A stretch of DNA of 64,000 nt from Actinomycetota bacterium (GCA_029979265.1 JAPOHW010000015.1:1-64000); one strand, 5' to 3'; shown: positions 44,745 through 53,745, numbered from the stretch's first letter. Notes: a model not told the origin generated them from the letters alone. Translations and numbers: made by a program.

Positions 44745-46451
44745 ATGCGCTGGTCACGTTTCCACACCCCCACGCTGCGCGATGCGCCGGCCGATGCCGA
44801 GGCCACCAGCCACAAGCTGCTGGTTCGCGGCGGCTTCATGCGCCAACTCCACGCCGGGCACTACTCGATGCTGCCGCTCGGCTGGCGGGTCTTCCGCAAG
44901 ATCGAGAACATCATCCGTGAAGAAATGGACGCCATCGGTGGCCAGGAGTTCCAGTTGCCGACCCTGCACCCGGCATCGCTGTGGGAGAAGTCGGGGCGTC
45001 TCGAGATCATGGGTGACGAGATGTTTCGGCTCACCGATCGCAAGGGTGCACCGAACGTCCTCGGGGTGACCGAGGAAGAGGTCTTTGCGCTGCTCGCCAC
45101 CGAGATCACCTCGTACAAAGCACTTCCGCAGATCTGGTATCAGATCCACACAAAATTCCGAGACGAGCCGCGCCCGAAGAGCGGCCTGCTTCGCGTGCGC
45201 GAGTTCACCATGAAAGACGCGTATTCGATGGATCTCGACCAGGCCGGTCTCGACACATCGTTCGACCTCCACCACGGCGCCTACATGAAGATCTTCGGTC
45301 GGATGCATCTGCCGGCGGTCCCGGTCGATGCGAGTTCCGGTGCGATGGGTGGCACCGGCTCGACCGAGTTCATGGTCCCGTCCCCCGCCGGTGAGGACGA
45401 CGTCGTGATCTGTCCGCGCTGTCACTATGCGGCCAACATCGAGCGGGCCACGTCTGCACTGCCCGACCTGACCGATCGCGACATCGACGCGCTCGACCGC
45501 TTCCCCACCCCGGGTGTTCGCACGATCACGGCACTCGAGGAGGTTGAGGGTGGCGCACCGGCGCAGCACCAGATCAAGACGATGGTGATGGTGCTCGACG
45601 GCCTCGTCACGCTCGCCCTCGTTCGGGGCGACCATCAACTCAATCTTCAGAAATTGCAGGACGCCACCGGAGCGATCGACCTCCGCCCGGCGACCCCTGA
45701 GGAGGCCCACGACACGCTCGGCGCCATGCCCGGTTCGCTCGGTGCAGTCGGCGTCGAAGGCTTGCGGATCGTGGCCGACCACGCACTGCACGGGCGAACC
45801 GGCCTTGCCACCGGCGCCAACGAGGACGACTGGCACTACACCGGCGTTTCCGTCGAGCGCGACATCGCAGTCGACGAGTGGGCCGACCTCCGCGAGGTGA
45901 GCGCAGGCGAGGCGTGTCCCTCCTGCGGTGACCCCATCGAGATCGTGCGCTGCATCGAGGCCGGCCACATCTTCAAGCTGGGCACGAAGTACAGCGAGGC
46001 GATGGGAGCGAAGGTGCTCGATCCCGACGGGAACCAGCAGCCGATCGTCATGGGGAGCTACGGCATCGGAGTCGAACGGGCCATGGCCACCGTCGTCGAA
46101 ACGTTCCACGACGACAACGGCATCATCTGGCCCACCTCGATCGCGCCGTTCGAGGTGGTCATCACCATCGTGGCGATGAAGGACGATGCCTCGGTCGCCG
46201 GCGCAGAAGCGCTCTACGACGACCTCGCGGCACGCGGTGTCGACGTGTTGCTCGACGACCGCGACGCCCGCGCCGGTGTCAAGTTCGCCGATGCCGAACT
46301 CATCGGCATCCCCCATCGGGTCACGTTCGGCCCGAAGGCCTTCGCCGACGGTGAGGTCGAATACACACCACGGGCCACCGGGGAGACCGAGAGGGTACCG
46401 GTCGACGGGATTGCCGATCGGTTGGTCGACACCATCGACGCTGCCCGCTGA
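44745..46451 (+). CDS. proS: Prolyl-tRNA synthetase
   Basis: A 568-residue class II synthetase of the bacterial type. Motif 2 is RSGLLRVREFTMKDAYSMD, where RxxEF contacts ATP. An editing (INS/YbaK-like) domain spans roughly residues 225-380, e.g. HQIKTMVMVLDGLVTLALVRGDHQLN. Motif 3 is GSYGIGVERAM, and the anticodon-binding domain ends with the KFADAELIGIPHRV region. It charges tRNA-Pro and removes mischarged Ala. The ATG MRWSRFHTP was chosen over a TTG three codons earlier. Divergent from the fdh operon, with about 150 bp between. A housekeeping gene, so linkage to its neighbours is probably positional. Confidence 0.96.
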   Translation: MRWSRFHTPTLRDAPADAEATSHKLLVRGGFMRQLHAGHYSMLPLGWRVFRKIENIIREEMDAIGGQEFQLPTLHPASLWEKSGRLEIMGDEMFRLTDRKGAPNVLGVTEEEVFALLATEITSYKALPQIWYQIHTKFRDEPRPKSGLLRVREFTMKDAYSMDLDQAGLDTSFDLHHGAYMKIFGRMHLPAVPVDASSGAMGGTGSTEFMVPSPAGEDDVVICPRCHYAANIERATSALPDLTDRDIDALDRFPTPGVRTITALEEVEGGAPAQHQIKTMVMVLDGLVTLALVRGDHQLNLQKLQDATGAIDLRPATPEEAHDTLGAMPGSLGAVGVEGLRIVADHALHGRTGLATGANEDDWHYTGVSVERDIAVDEWADLREVSAGEACPSCGDPIEIVRCIEAGHIFKLGTKYSEAMGAKVLDPDGNQQPIVMGSYGIGVERAMATVVETFHDDNGIIWPTSIAPFEVVITIVAMKDDASVAGAEALYDDLAARGVDVLLDDRDARAGVKFADAELIGIPHRVTFGPKAFADGEVEYTPRATGETERVPVDGIADRLVDTIDAAR

Positions 46452-46509
46452 GCGCTGCGTTCGGGGGGCGAACGCTGCCAGTGCCGACCACATCCCGGCG
46501 TTGGGGTCC

Positions 46510-46544
46510 GTTCCGCATCATGGAACGTTCCCACGATTCGGTAA
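46510..46544. promoter_or_regulatory. Tandem 17-bp palindromic operator before iclR
   Basis: GTTCCGCATCATGGAAC (46510-46526) is followed 18 bp on by a weaker TTCCCACGATTCGGTAA (46528-46544), which ends one base before the GTG and 10 bp before the ATG of the iclR gene. The first copy is a GTTCC-N7-GGAAC inverted repeat. Placement over the translation start region fits negative autoregulation by IclR. The same 35-bp layout occurs before fdhA and fhs. Confidence 0.7.
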
Positions 46545-46554
46545 TGTGACAGCC

Positions 46555-47298
46555 ATGGCCGTGCAGTCGATCGAGCGAGCATTCGCCCTCCTCCGGGCGC
46601 TGGCGACTGCCCCTTACGGCGTGACAGAACTCGCCGATCAGGTCGACCTTCCGAAGTCGACGGTTGCCCGTCTGCTGAGTGCCCTCGAGTTCGAGGGTGT
46701 CGTCACCCAGGACGAACTGGGCGGCGAGTATCGCCTCGGTGACGGGCTGCTCGACATCGCCGGTGCGGCGCAGCCGGGCCGCAACCTCATCGCAACCGTC
46801 CGCCCCTACCTGCTCGAATTGAGCGAAGAGATCGGCGAGGCAGCCGGACTCGGCATCGCGCAGCATCGCGATGTCTACTACCTCGACCACGCCGTCCCCG
46901 AGACCGACGTCATGGTCCGTGATTGGACCGGCGAGTCGTTACCGATGCACTCGGTGCCGTCGGGTATGGCGATCCTTGCCCACATGTCCGAAGCCGCCCT
47001 CGAGGCCTACCTCTCCAAGCCCCCCGAACAGCTCACGCCCAACACCCTGATCGACCCCGACGCCATTCGCGAGCGCCTCGACGCGATCCGCCAGCTCGGG
47101 TACGCGTGGGGCTTCGAGGAGGGTGTCGACGGCATCAACTCGCTGGCTGCGCCGATCATCGGTCCCGACGGTCTGGCCGTCGCTGCGATCCATGTCCACG
47201 GTCCGGCGTACCGCTTCCCCAACCCCGATCGGACCCACGATCTCGGGAGCCGCCTCATCGAGGCAGCGGACGGCGTCGCCTCCCAGCTGCACGACTGA
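46555..47298 (+). CDS. IclR-family transcriptional regulator
   Basis: A 247-residue IclR protein: an N-terminal winged helix (QSIERAFALLRALATAPYGVTELADQVDLPKSTVARLLSALE), then the effector domain with GLGIAQHRDVYYLDHA, PMHSVPSGMAILAH and AAPIIGPDGLAVAAIHVHGP. The ligand would be a small carboxylate in most relatives. The ATG is preferred; a GTG three codons upstream abuts the operator. The motif in its own promoter recurs at fdhA and fhs, pointing to a C1/formate regulon. The convergent ligAB genes (3 bp away) give an alternative idea, aromatic-catabolism control, as in PcaR/PobR-type IclR members, but no motif copy was seen upstream of ligA. Confidence 0.93.
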   Translation: MAVQSIERAFALLRALATAPYGVTELADQVDLPKSTVARLLSALEFEGVVTQDELGGEYRLGDGLLDIAGAAQPGRNLIATVRPYLLELSEEIGEAAGLGIAQHRDVYYLDHAVPETDVMVRDWTGESLPMHSVPSGMAILAHMSEAALEAYLSKPPEQLTPNTLIDPDAIRERLDAIRQLGYAWGFEEGVDGINSLAAPIIGPDGLAVAAIHVHGPAYRFPNPDRTHDLGSRLIEAADGVASQLHD

Positions 47299-47301
47299 CG
47301 C

Positions 47302-48135
47302 TCACGGCCCGACGGCGAGCACGTCGTAGCTGGCGATCGTGCAGCTCACCGCGAAGATCGGGATCGGCTCGCAGAAGTGCACCGTTCCCTGCGCGCCTCC
47401 CGCAGCAGCGCTCACCGCAAGAAACGTCCGAATCTCGAAACCGCCCTGCCCTGCGTCGGCGTAGACCGTGAGATCGTCGTAGTCGAGCAGGGCCTCGCGA
47501 TCGTTGCGGCACCAGCGGTCCATGAAGTCGAGATCCCAGTCCCGGTTGATCTTTCCGGAGTCGGGAGTGGCCGGCCAGTGCGAGATACCACCGGTACCGA
47601 TGATGGCGAGCCGCTCTGGCACAGCGTCGGCCGCCCGCCGCAGGGCTTCGCCGAGCGCCCACGCGCGGTGCAGCGGTGTGAGTGGCGGCCCCTGACAGTT
47701 GATGTTGATCGGTATCACCGGCAGGTCGAAGCGCGGGGTGAGGAAGTGCAGGGGCACGGCAATTCCGTGGTCGAACAGCCACTCCTCGGCGTAGGCGACA
47801 TCGACCGTCTGCATGACCTCGGCGATGACCCGCTGCGACAGTGCTCGGTTTCCCGGTGCCCGGAACTTGTCGATGCCGAGCCAACCCGGATCCTCGATCG
47901 GGCCGTCGTAGAAGTCGGCCATGCCGACGGCGAAGCTCGGCATGTTGTTCATGAAGAAGTTGGCGAAGTGCTCCGCAGCGATCACGATCACCGCCTCGGC
48001 CCCGCTCGCTTCGAGGTCCGCACGCATGTCGTCGAACGCGGCGTAGAACGCATTGCTGATCACCGGATCGGCGAGGCGTTTGCGGCCGGTGATGCCCGGC
48101 GCATGACTGCAGACACCGGCGTAGACGAGCGGCAT
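47302..48135 (-). CDS. ligB: LigB-type extradiol dioxygenase catalytic subunit
   Basis: A 277-residue class III extradiol dioxygenase. Iron ligands by comparison with protocatechuate 4,5-dioxygenase are H11 (GVCSHAPG), H56 (AAEHFANFF) and E234 (FEIRTF); the catalytic base is H186 in GTGGISHWP. It opens catechol-type rings next to the hydroxyl pair using Fe(II) and O2. Substrate could be protocatechuate, gallate, methylgallate or a related diol and is not decided by sequence. The start shares one base with the ligA stop (TGATG), so the two subunits are coupled. No downstream 4-carboxymuconate-type pathway genes are in the window. Confidence 0.9.
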   Translation of the reverse strand: MPLVYAGVCSHAPGITGRKRLADPVISNAFYAAFDDMRADLEASGAEAVIVIAAEHFANFFMNNMPSFAVGMADFYDGPIEDPGWLGIDKFRAPGNRALSQRVIAEVMQTVDVAYAEEWLFDHGIAVPLHFLTPRFDLPVIPININCQGPPLTPLHRAWALGEALRRAADAVPERLAIIGTGGISHWPATPDSGKINRDWDLDFMDRWCRNDREALLDYDDLTVYADAGQGGFEIRTFLAVSAAAGGAQGTVHFCEPIPIFAVSCTIASYDVLAVGP

Positions 48136-48458
48136 CAGCTGCCCTCCCCGACGCTGTCGTACCCGGTCATGGCATACACACCTTCACGCACCGGACCGTG
48201 CTGGTCCACTCCGTCGCGCATGCGTTGCAGATAGTCCTGCCACTCGATCTGGTGGAAGGCGGCGAAGTGCATGAGGATCTGCCCGTTCACGCCAAGCACG
48301 TAGAGCAGCCCGATGTCGGGTTCGACGAGCGCTTCGATCTCTTCGGCGGTGAGTGTGTACCCGTCGAGGACTCGGCGCCGATCAGCCTGGTACGCGGTCT
48401 GGAGGTCGGCGGACCGATTCAGTTCGTAGAGGAACTTCTGCACGTAGTAGAGCGACAT
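48135..48458 (-). CDS. ligA: LigA-type extradiol dioxygenase small subunit
   Basis: A 107-residue all-helical LigA subunit: LYYVQKFLYELNRSADLQTAYQADRRRVLDGYTLTAEEIEALVEPDIGLLYVLGVNG is the typical family stretch, with a W/H-containing tail (FHQIEWQDYL). It caps the active site of the catalytic subunit encoded immediately downstream. A strong GGAGGTGA ribosome site precedes the ATG. The 203-bp gap to the divergent P450 must contain the promoters for both directions; no clear palindrome was found there. Confidence 0.92.
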   Translation of the reverse strand: MSLYYVQKFLYELNRSADLQTAYQADRRRVLDGYTLTAEEIEALVEPDIGLLYVLGVNGQILMHFAAFHQIEWQDYLQRMRDGVDQHGPVREGVYAMTGYDSVGEGS

Positions 48459-48661
48459 GTCACCTCCTCGGCCTGACGACGGCGATCATCGAGTGTGGCA
48501 GGCCATCGCCCATCATCCGCAGTCTTTCAGGTTCGCTCCCACTCGGTTGCCGCAGCCGAACGACGATCTGAGATTGACGGTCGAGGTGGGTCCGACGATC
48601 CTGACGATGTGCGTCACCTGATCGACCCGGATCACAACCCCCGGCGAGCACCGGTTCGGCA

Positions 48662-50002
48662 GTGGCGCGTGCATCGGTGTCGGCCCCATCGAGACTGGGT
48701 GTCGTCGTGAACGACGACGCCGACAAGCGCAGCTACCACGTCGAGCGCGGCGATGCGCCGCCGATTCCCTCCGGCTGCCCAGTGCACCCGACGTGGAGTC
48801 CCCTTGATCGCGCCTACCTCGACGACCCGTACACGATTGCAACCCAGCTCCGGGATGACCATCCCGTCTTCTACAGCGAACAACTGCAGTACCTGGTCGT
48901 GACCGAGCTGGAGGAAATCGAGCGGATCTTCGTCGACCACGAAACATTCGCCTCGGCCAACGTGCAGGACCCGGTGTTCCCGCTCGGCGCCGCCGCCCAG
49001 GCCGTCTTCGCCGATGCCCCCGACTACAACCCGGTCGCCGTCATGTCGAACCGAGCCGAGCCGGACCACGGCCGGCTCCGGGTCTTCACTCGACAGGGGT
49101 TCTCGAATCGACGGATCCAGACGCTCGAGCCGTACATCCGTCGTCGCAGCCACGAACTGATCGACGCGATGCAGGCAGCAGGTTCGCCCACCGAGTTCGT
49201 CGAGGCGTTTGGCTTTCCGCTCCCGGGCGAGACCGTGTTCCGGTTCATCGGCTTCCCCGAGGCCGATGACGACATGCTCAAGGAGTGGTGCGTCGAACGC
49301 AAGGCGTTCTCGTGGGGGAACCCGACCGGCGAACAGCAGGCCAAGATCGCCGAGGACATGGTGTCGTACTGGCGATATTGCCGCGCGTTCACCGCCGCGA
49401 AACGCAACACCCGTGGCGACGATCTGACCTCTGAACTGATCACGCTGCACGAACAGCACCCGACCGATCTGTCGTATCGGGAGGTCGAGTCCATCGTCTA
49501 CGGACTCTCGTTCGCCGGGCACGAGGCCGTCACTGCACTCATCTGCAACACGTTGCAGTGTCTGCTCCCCCGCCGCGACCAGTGGGACGCCATCTGTTCC
49601 GATCCGGGTCTCGTTCCGAATGCGATCGACGAGGTCCTTCGCTACAACTCGAGCCAGATCTCGTGGCGCCGAGTGACCACCACCGAGACGAAGGTCGGCG
49701 GCTTCGAGGTTCCGAAAGGGACCGGCATCTTCCTCAACTTCGCATCGGCCAATCGCCAGGCCGACATCTGGGACGACCCGGACACGTTCGACATCCGCCG
49801 CCCCAACGCCGGCCGACACATCTCCTTCGGCAAGGGTGTGCATTTCTGTCTGGGCGCCAAGTTCGCCAAGTTCGAGACCGGCTTGATGCTCGAGGTTCTC
49901 GCCGAGCGGCTCCCCACGCTCCAGCTCGTGGAGCAGACGTTCGACTACTTCCCCAACATCACCTTTCGGGGACCAGAGACGCTGCACGTAGCCTGGTCCT
50001 GA
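48662..50002 (+). CDS. Cytochrome P450 with altered I-helix
   Basis: A P450 of up to 446 residues with PIPSGCPVHPTWSPLDRAYLDDPY at the N-terminus, EVLR for ExxR and the haem loop ISFGKGVHFCLGAKFAK. The I-helix reads FAGHEAVTAL: Glu288 is followed by Ala289 where most P450s have Thr for proton delivery. This is a known variation in some enzymes that use the substrate hydroxyl instead. The start is uncertain; a GTG at 48707 is an alternative and neither has a strong ribosome site. Its neighbours are an aromatic ring-cleavage pair and an FAD oxidase, which would suit O-demethylation or hydroxylation of an aromatic compound. Overlaps the next gene by TGATG. Confidence 0.9.
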   Translation: MARASVSAPSRLGVVVNDDADKRSYHVERGDAPPIPSGCPVHPTWSPLDRAYLDDPYTIATQLRDDHPVFYSEQLQYLVVTELEEIERIFVDHETFASANVQDPVFPLGAAAQAVFADAPDYNPVAVMSNRAEPDHGRLRVFTRQGFSNRRIQTLEPYIRRRSHELIDAMQAAGSPTEFVEAFGFPLPGETVFRFIGFPEADDDMLKEWCVERKAFSWGNPTGEQQAKIAEDMVSYWRYCRAFTAAKRNTRGDDLTSELITLHEQHPTDLSYREVESIVYGLSFAGHEAVTALICNTLQCLLPRRDQWDAICSDPGLVPNAIDEVLRYNSSQISWRRVTTTETKVGGFEVPKGTGIFLNFASANRQADIWDDPDTFDIRRPNAGRHISFGKGVHFCLGAKFAKFETGLMLEVLAERLPTLQLVEQTFDYFPNITFRGPETLHVAWS

Positions 50003-51423
50003 TGTCGCTCCCTGGTCCCGAAGTCATCGAATCCTTGCGAGCAGCGCTCGACGCGAACGCCGTGCTCGTCGGCGACGATGCCACCTCGTTTCTGATCGAC
50101 CCGCGCAACAAGCCCACCGCCGACGAAGCCGTGGTCGTCCGGCCTGCCGACACCGCCGGTGTCGCTGCGACCGTCGCCATCTGTGCCGAACACCAGGTGG
50201 CCGTCGTTCCCCAGGGCGGCAACACTGGCCTGAGCTACGGCACCCACTCGCCCACCGACCGGCCGTCGATCGTCCTGTCGGTTGCCCGGCTCGATCAGAT
50301 CATCTCGATCGATCCCGATCGCTGGACGATCACCGCCGAGGCCGGTGTCACCATCGAGGCGGTCCAGCGAGCTGCGCACGCCGCTGGCCGCAAGTTCGCC
50401 CCCGACTGGGGTGCTCGCGGCTCTGCGACGGTGGGCGGCGCGATCGCCACCGACGCAGGCGGCAACAACGTCGTCCGGTACGGCAACATGCGCGACAACG
50501 TGATGGGCATCGAGGCGGTGCTCGCCGACGGGTCGGTGTGGGACGGCCGACGGGCGCTGGTGAAGGATTCGTCGGGATATGACCTCAAGCACCTGTTCAT
50601 CGGTGGGGAAGGCACGCTCGGCATCGTGACCTCGGCGGTCTTGAAGCTCGTTCCGGCCACGCCACACGAAACCTCACTGCTTGCGGCGATCACCGGACTC
50701 GGCGCACTTCGGCCGCTGCTCGAACTGGCCCATGTGCACGCTCCCGGCATGATCTCGGCCTTCGAGTTGCTGCCCGACGTCGCGGTCGACCGCGTGGTGG
50801 AGATCTCCGATGCGACAAAACCGCTCGATGCCGGCACCGAGTACTACGTCCTCGTCAAGCTGGCCTCGTCGAAACCGGTCGACGACGACATCGCCGCATT
50901 CCTCGAAGCCGGGGCTGCGGAGGGGCACATCGTCGACGCCGTGGTTGCCGGAACCCCCGAGCAGGAGGCCAACCTGTGGTTCCTGCGTGACCACGCCCCG
51001 CCGACGTCGTGCTTCGTCGAGCACCAGGAACACGGGCTGAAGCTCGACACGGCGGTGCCGGTCGACCGCATTCAGGAGTTCGTCCATTCGGTTCTCGACG
51101 CAGCATCGGAGATCGCCCCGATGGCGCTTGCCTACGGCTTCGGCCATGTCGGAGACGGCAACCTCCACATGATGATCCTCCCGACGAGCGACGACACCGT
51201 CGATCCATGGCTCGCAGTTCGCGACGCCATGTCGGACCGGATCGACGAACTCGTCTTCGGGCTCGACGGCACGCTGTCGGCCGAGCACGGTGTCGGTCTG
51301 CTGCTGCGAGACCGTGTCGGCCCGCAGAAATCAAACCTCGAATGGCAGATGATGCGGGCGGTGAAGGCCGCACTCGACCCGCACGATCTGTTCAACCCGG
51401 GAAAGATGATTCCGGCGAGCTGA
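50002..51423 (+). CDS. FAD-linked 2-hydroxyacid dehydrogenase (GlcD/D-lactate dehydrogenase type)
   Basis: A 473-residue VAO-fold flavoprotein. The FAD domain has VVPQGGNTGLSYG, DWGARGSATVGGAIATDAGGNNVVRYGNMRDNV and LFIGGEGTLGIVT. The C-terminal FAD-oxidase domain has GFGHVGDGNLH and SAEHGVGLLLRD, which hold the metal and substrate carboxylate in D-lactate, glycolate and D-2-hydroxyglutarate dehydrogenases. It oxidises a 2-hydroxyacid to a 2-oxoacid and passes electrons to ETF or quinone. The start overlaps the P450 stop (TGATG), indicating coupled expression. The ORF-track start at 49558 lies inside the P450. Confidence 0.92.
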   Translation: MSLPGPEVIESLRAALDANAVLVGDDATSFLIDPRNKPTADEAVVVRPADTAGVAATVAICAEHQVAVVPQGGNTGLSYGTHSPTDRPSIVLSVARLDQIISIDPDRWTITAEAGVTIEAVQRAAHAAGRKFAPDWGARGSATVGGAIATDAGGNNVVRYGNMRDNVMGIEAVLADGSVWDGRRALVKDSSGYDLKHLFIGGEGTLGIVTSAVLKLVPATPHETSLLAAITGLGALRPLLELAHVHAPGMISAFELLPDVAVDRVVEISDATKPLDAGTEYYVLVKLASSKPVDDDIAAFLEAGAAEGHIVDAVVAGTPEQEANLWFLRDHAPPTSCFVEHQEHGLKLDTAVPVDRIQEFVHSVLDAASEIAPMALAYGFGHVGDGNLHMMILPTSDDTVDPWLAVRDAMSDRIDELVFGLDGTLSAEHGVGLLLRDRVGPQKSNLEWQMMRAVKAALDPHDLFNPGKMIPAS

Positions 51424-51424
51424 C

Positions 51425-53062
51425 TCAGCCGATGTTGGGACGGGCCGCGTCGGGGACATCGGCCTCGTTCCAGTAGCCGATCAGGATGCCGTCGACTGCA
51501 TCCTTGCCTTCGTACCTTGGCACGTCACCGTCGCCGGGTCGCCAGGTCAGCTCGTGACTTCGAGCCCGGTACCACTCGAAGAGCCGTTCGTGGAGTTCGG
51601 CCCGCACCGATGCCAGCCCGGGGTCACCGATCCGATCGGTGAGCTCCGCCGGTTCCTCCCGAAGGTCGTAGAGCAGGTTCGGTCCGGTCTCGCTCAGAAT
51701 GTACTTGTAGTCGGGGGTTCGCAGCATCGTGGCCCGACGACTGGCCCGCGGTCCCGGGGGGAGGTCGTTCACCATCTCCATGAGGCTGAACTCCGACTCG
51801 GTCACTGCGACCTGGTCGTGATCGTCCGCCGCACCGGCCCGATCGTGAAGGAGGGGCTCGAGCGACTGGCCCTCGAGGTGGACGTTCGCGCCGGCATCGC
51901 CGCCGAGGGCATCGACGAACGTCGGTGCAAGGTCGATCATCTCGACAAGGTCGGTGGAGGCCGACCCCCTGGTGGCGTCGGCGCTCGCTCGCGGGTCGGC
52001 CACGATCATCGGGATTCGCACGACCTCTTCGTGGAGCCAGTCCTTTTCCCCCATCCAATGGTCGCCGAGATAGTCCCCGTGATCGGAGGTCAACACGATC
52101 ATCGTGTCGTCGGAACGGCCCAGATCGTCGAGGGCTCGGAACAGTCGGCCGAGATGGTCGTCGAGCTGCCTCACCAGGCCGAGGTAGGCGGGGTAGACGG
52201 TCGTGCGCACCTCGTCACGCGAGAACGTCGACCCGATTCGGCTGCGCTGGAATGCTCGGAGCACCGGATGCTCGGTTTCGAGCTCGGCGTCGCAACGGTT
52301 GGGCGACGGCAGATCGTTGCGATGGACCAGGCGGTGATAGGGCTCGGACACCACGTAGGGCCAATGCGGCTTGATGAACGACAGGTGGATACACCAGCGG
52401 TCGTCGCCTGCATCTCGGATGAAGTCGATCGCCCGGTTGGTCATGTAGGCGGTCTCGGACAGTTCGTCGGGGATGATTGCCGGGTACTGCGACGCCTCGA
52501 GCAGCCACCCCGACATGCGTTCACCGTCGGGGGTCAGGACCGAGTTGGCCGCGGTGTGCCACGGGTTGGGGCCGTCGTAGCCCTGTTCGGCGAGGAACCG
52601 GTTGTAGCCCCGCTCGAACAGCTGCGGCCGCGTGTTGGGGACGAGTCCATCGTCGCGTTCGATCGGCTCGAATCCGCACTGGTTGACGATCGTCGTCCAC
52701 GGGTCGTCGGGGTCGAGTCGCAGCCGATCGAGGCCGCTGCGATCGCGAGCCATGTGGGTCTTGCCGATCAGGACACTTCGTACACCGAGTGGTCGCAGAT
52801 GATCGCCGATCGTGGGCTCGGCGACCGACAGGGGAACGCTGTTGTACCGGGACCCGTGCGACTGGACGTAGCGGCCGGTGTAGGCACTCATGCGTGAGGA
52901 GCCGCAGACCGATCCCTGTGCGAAGGCCCGGTCGAACCGGACGCCACGATCGGCCAACGCATCGATGTTCGGGGTGTCGATCAGCCCGCCGGCGCACGAC
53001 AGGGCGTCGTGGCGAAGCTGGTCGCACATGATGAAGAGGACATTGTGCACCGACGCATCCAC
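51425..53062 (-). CDS. Sulfatase / phosphonate-monoester-hydrolase family protein
   Basis: A 545-residue alkaline-phosphatase-superfamily hydrolase. N-terminal NVLFIMCDQLRHDALSCAGG gives the metal Asp. The formylglycine site is C53 in VCGSSRMSAYTGR, where the usual Pro of CxPSR is Ser. Later KTHMARD, SFIKPHWPY and the metal motif LTSDHGDYLGDHWMGEKDWLHEE are seen. Members hydrolyse sulfate or phosphonate/phosphate esters after Cys-to-formylglycine conversion. No signal peptide, so it acts in the cytoplasm; choline sulfate is one candidate substrate in a betaine-using organism. The start is GTG and sits inside the 3' arm of an 11-bp inverted repeat. Confidence 0.88.
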   Translation of the reverse strand: MDASVHNVLFIMCDQLRHDALSCAGGLIDTPNIDALADRGVRFDRAFAQGSVCGSSRMSAYTGRYVQSHGSRYNSVPLSVAEPTIGDHLRPLGVRSVLIGKTHMARDRSGLDRLRLDPDDPWTTIVNQCGFEPIERDDGLVPNTRPQLFERGYNRFLAEQGYDGPNPWHTAANSVLTPDGERMSGWLLEASQYPAIIPDELSETAYMTNRAIDFIRDAGDDRWCIHLSFIKPHWPYVVSEPYHRLVHRNDLPSPNRCDAELETEHPVLRAFQRSRIGSTFSRDEVRTTVYPAYLGLVRQLDDHLGRLFRALDDLGRSDDTMIVLTSDHGDYLGDHWMGEKDWLHEEVVRIPMIVADPRASADATRGSASTDLVEMIDLAPTFVDALGGDAGANVHLEGQSLEPLLHDRAGAADDHDQVAVTESEFSLMEMVNDLPPGPRASRRATMLRTPDYKYILSETGPNLLYDLREEPAELTDRIGDPGLASVRAELHERLFEWYRARSHELTWRPGDGDVPRYEGKDAVDGILIGYWNEADVPDAARPNIG

Positions 53063-53096
53063 GCCCTGACGGTAACCGTCGAGGACGTGGATGCGT
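53053..53096 (-). promoter_or_regulatory. Long hairpin covering the sulfatase start codon
   Basis: ACGCATCCACG (53053-53063) and CGTGGATGCGT (53086-53096) form a perfect 11-bp inverted repeat around 22 nt that contain a second palindrome, GACGGTAACCGTC (53068-53080). In the minus-strand mRNA the GTG start (53062-53060) lies in the 3' arm and the only purine-rich stretch (CAGGG) lies beside it in the loop. The structure could hide the start codon; alternatively the inner palindrome may be an operator. Confidence 0.5.
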
Positions 53097-53106
53097 GACG
53101 ACCGAC

Positions 53107-53745
53107 TCAGGCGACGAATCCCTCGAGGGGCGTCGCCTCCGGCACCTCCCAGTGGAGGGGCATCTGGGAGAAGTCGAAGAACGGTGATTCGTCGCCTTCG
53201 TCGATTGCGTCCTGCACCTGGTCGTAGAACCCTTTGCCGGTCTCCTCGGCGAAGGTGATTGCAACCTCTTCAGCAGTATCGGAGCGTGCCGGCCGCTGGC
53301 AGTACTCGGGGAACGATGCCTCCCCGGCGTCACCCTCCTCGTACCCGCGGGCGAACAGTTGCTTGAGCACGCCGAACCCATCGTTGCGAACGAGCATCTC
53401 GCCTCGCGGGTGACCACCGAGGCGCTGCATGTGCTCGATGAACTTCTCGAGATCATGTGTGTCGTAGGCGACGTGCTGCACGGCGTGGTCTCCGTGGCGC
53501 TCGGTGAACTTGGTCACCTGACTGATCTCGGCCCGATCGATGCCCTCGATGAGCGCAACACCGAAGTCGCCGTAGTCGATGCACCAGATCTTCATCGACG
53601 ATCCGGGATCGTCGGGCCGCACGTCGTCGATGCGATTGATCAGCGTGCCCCCCTCGACCTCGATGTGGAACCATGCCCACTTCTCGATCTGGCCCTTGGC
53701 GCAGGCGTAGGTGACGTGGTCGACTTTTTTCAGATGCGAGGCCAT
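53107..53745 (-). CDS. VOC-family dioxygenase-like protein (HPPD C-terminal-domain-like)
   Basis: A 212-residue protein resembling the catalytic half of 4-hydroxyphenylpyruvate dioxygenase. Candidate metal ligands are the His in KVDHVTYAC, the His in HAVQHVAYDTHDLEKFIEHM and the Glu in SFPEYCQRP. FFDFSQMPLHWE follows near the C-terminus. It is only about 60 percent of normal HPPD length, missing the N-terminal domain, so it may be a different VOC dioxygenase rather than a tyrosine-degradation enzyme. Divergent from the Lrp regulator with 92 bp between. The sulfatase follows 44 bp downstream on the same strand. Confidence 0.75.
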   Translation of the reverse strand: MASHLKKVDHVTYACAKGQIEKWAWFHIEVEGGTLINRIDDVRPDDPGSSMKIWCIDYGDFGVALIEGIDRAEISQVTKFTERHGDHAVQHVAYDTHDLEKFIEHMQRLGGHPRGEMLVRNDGFGVLKQLFARGYEEGDAGEASFPEYCQRPARSDTAEEVAITFAEETGKGFYDQVQDAIDEGDESPFFDFSQMPLHWEVPEATPLEGFVA

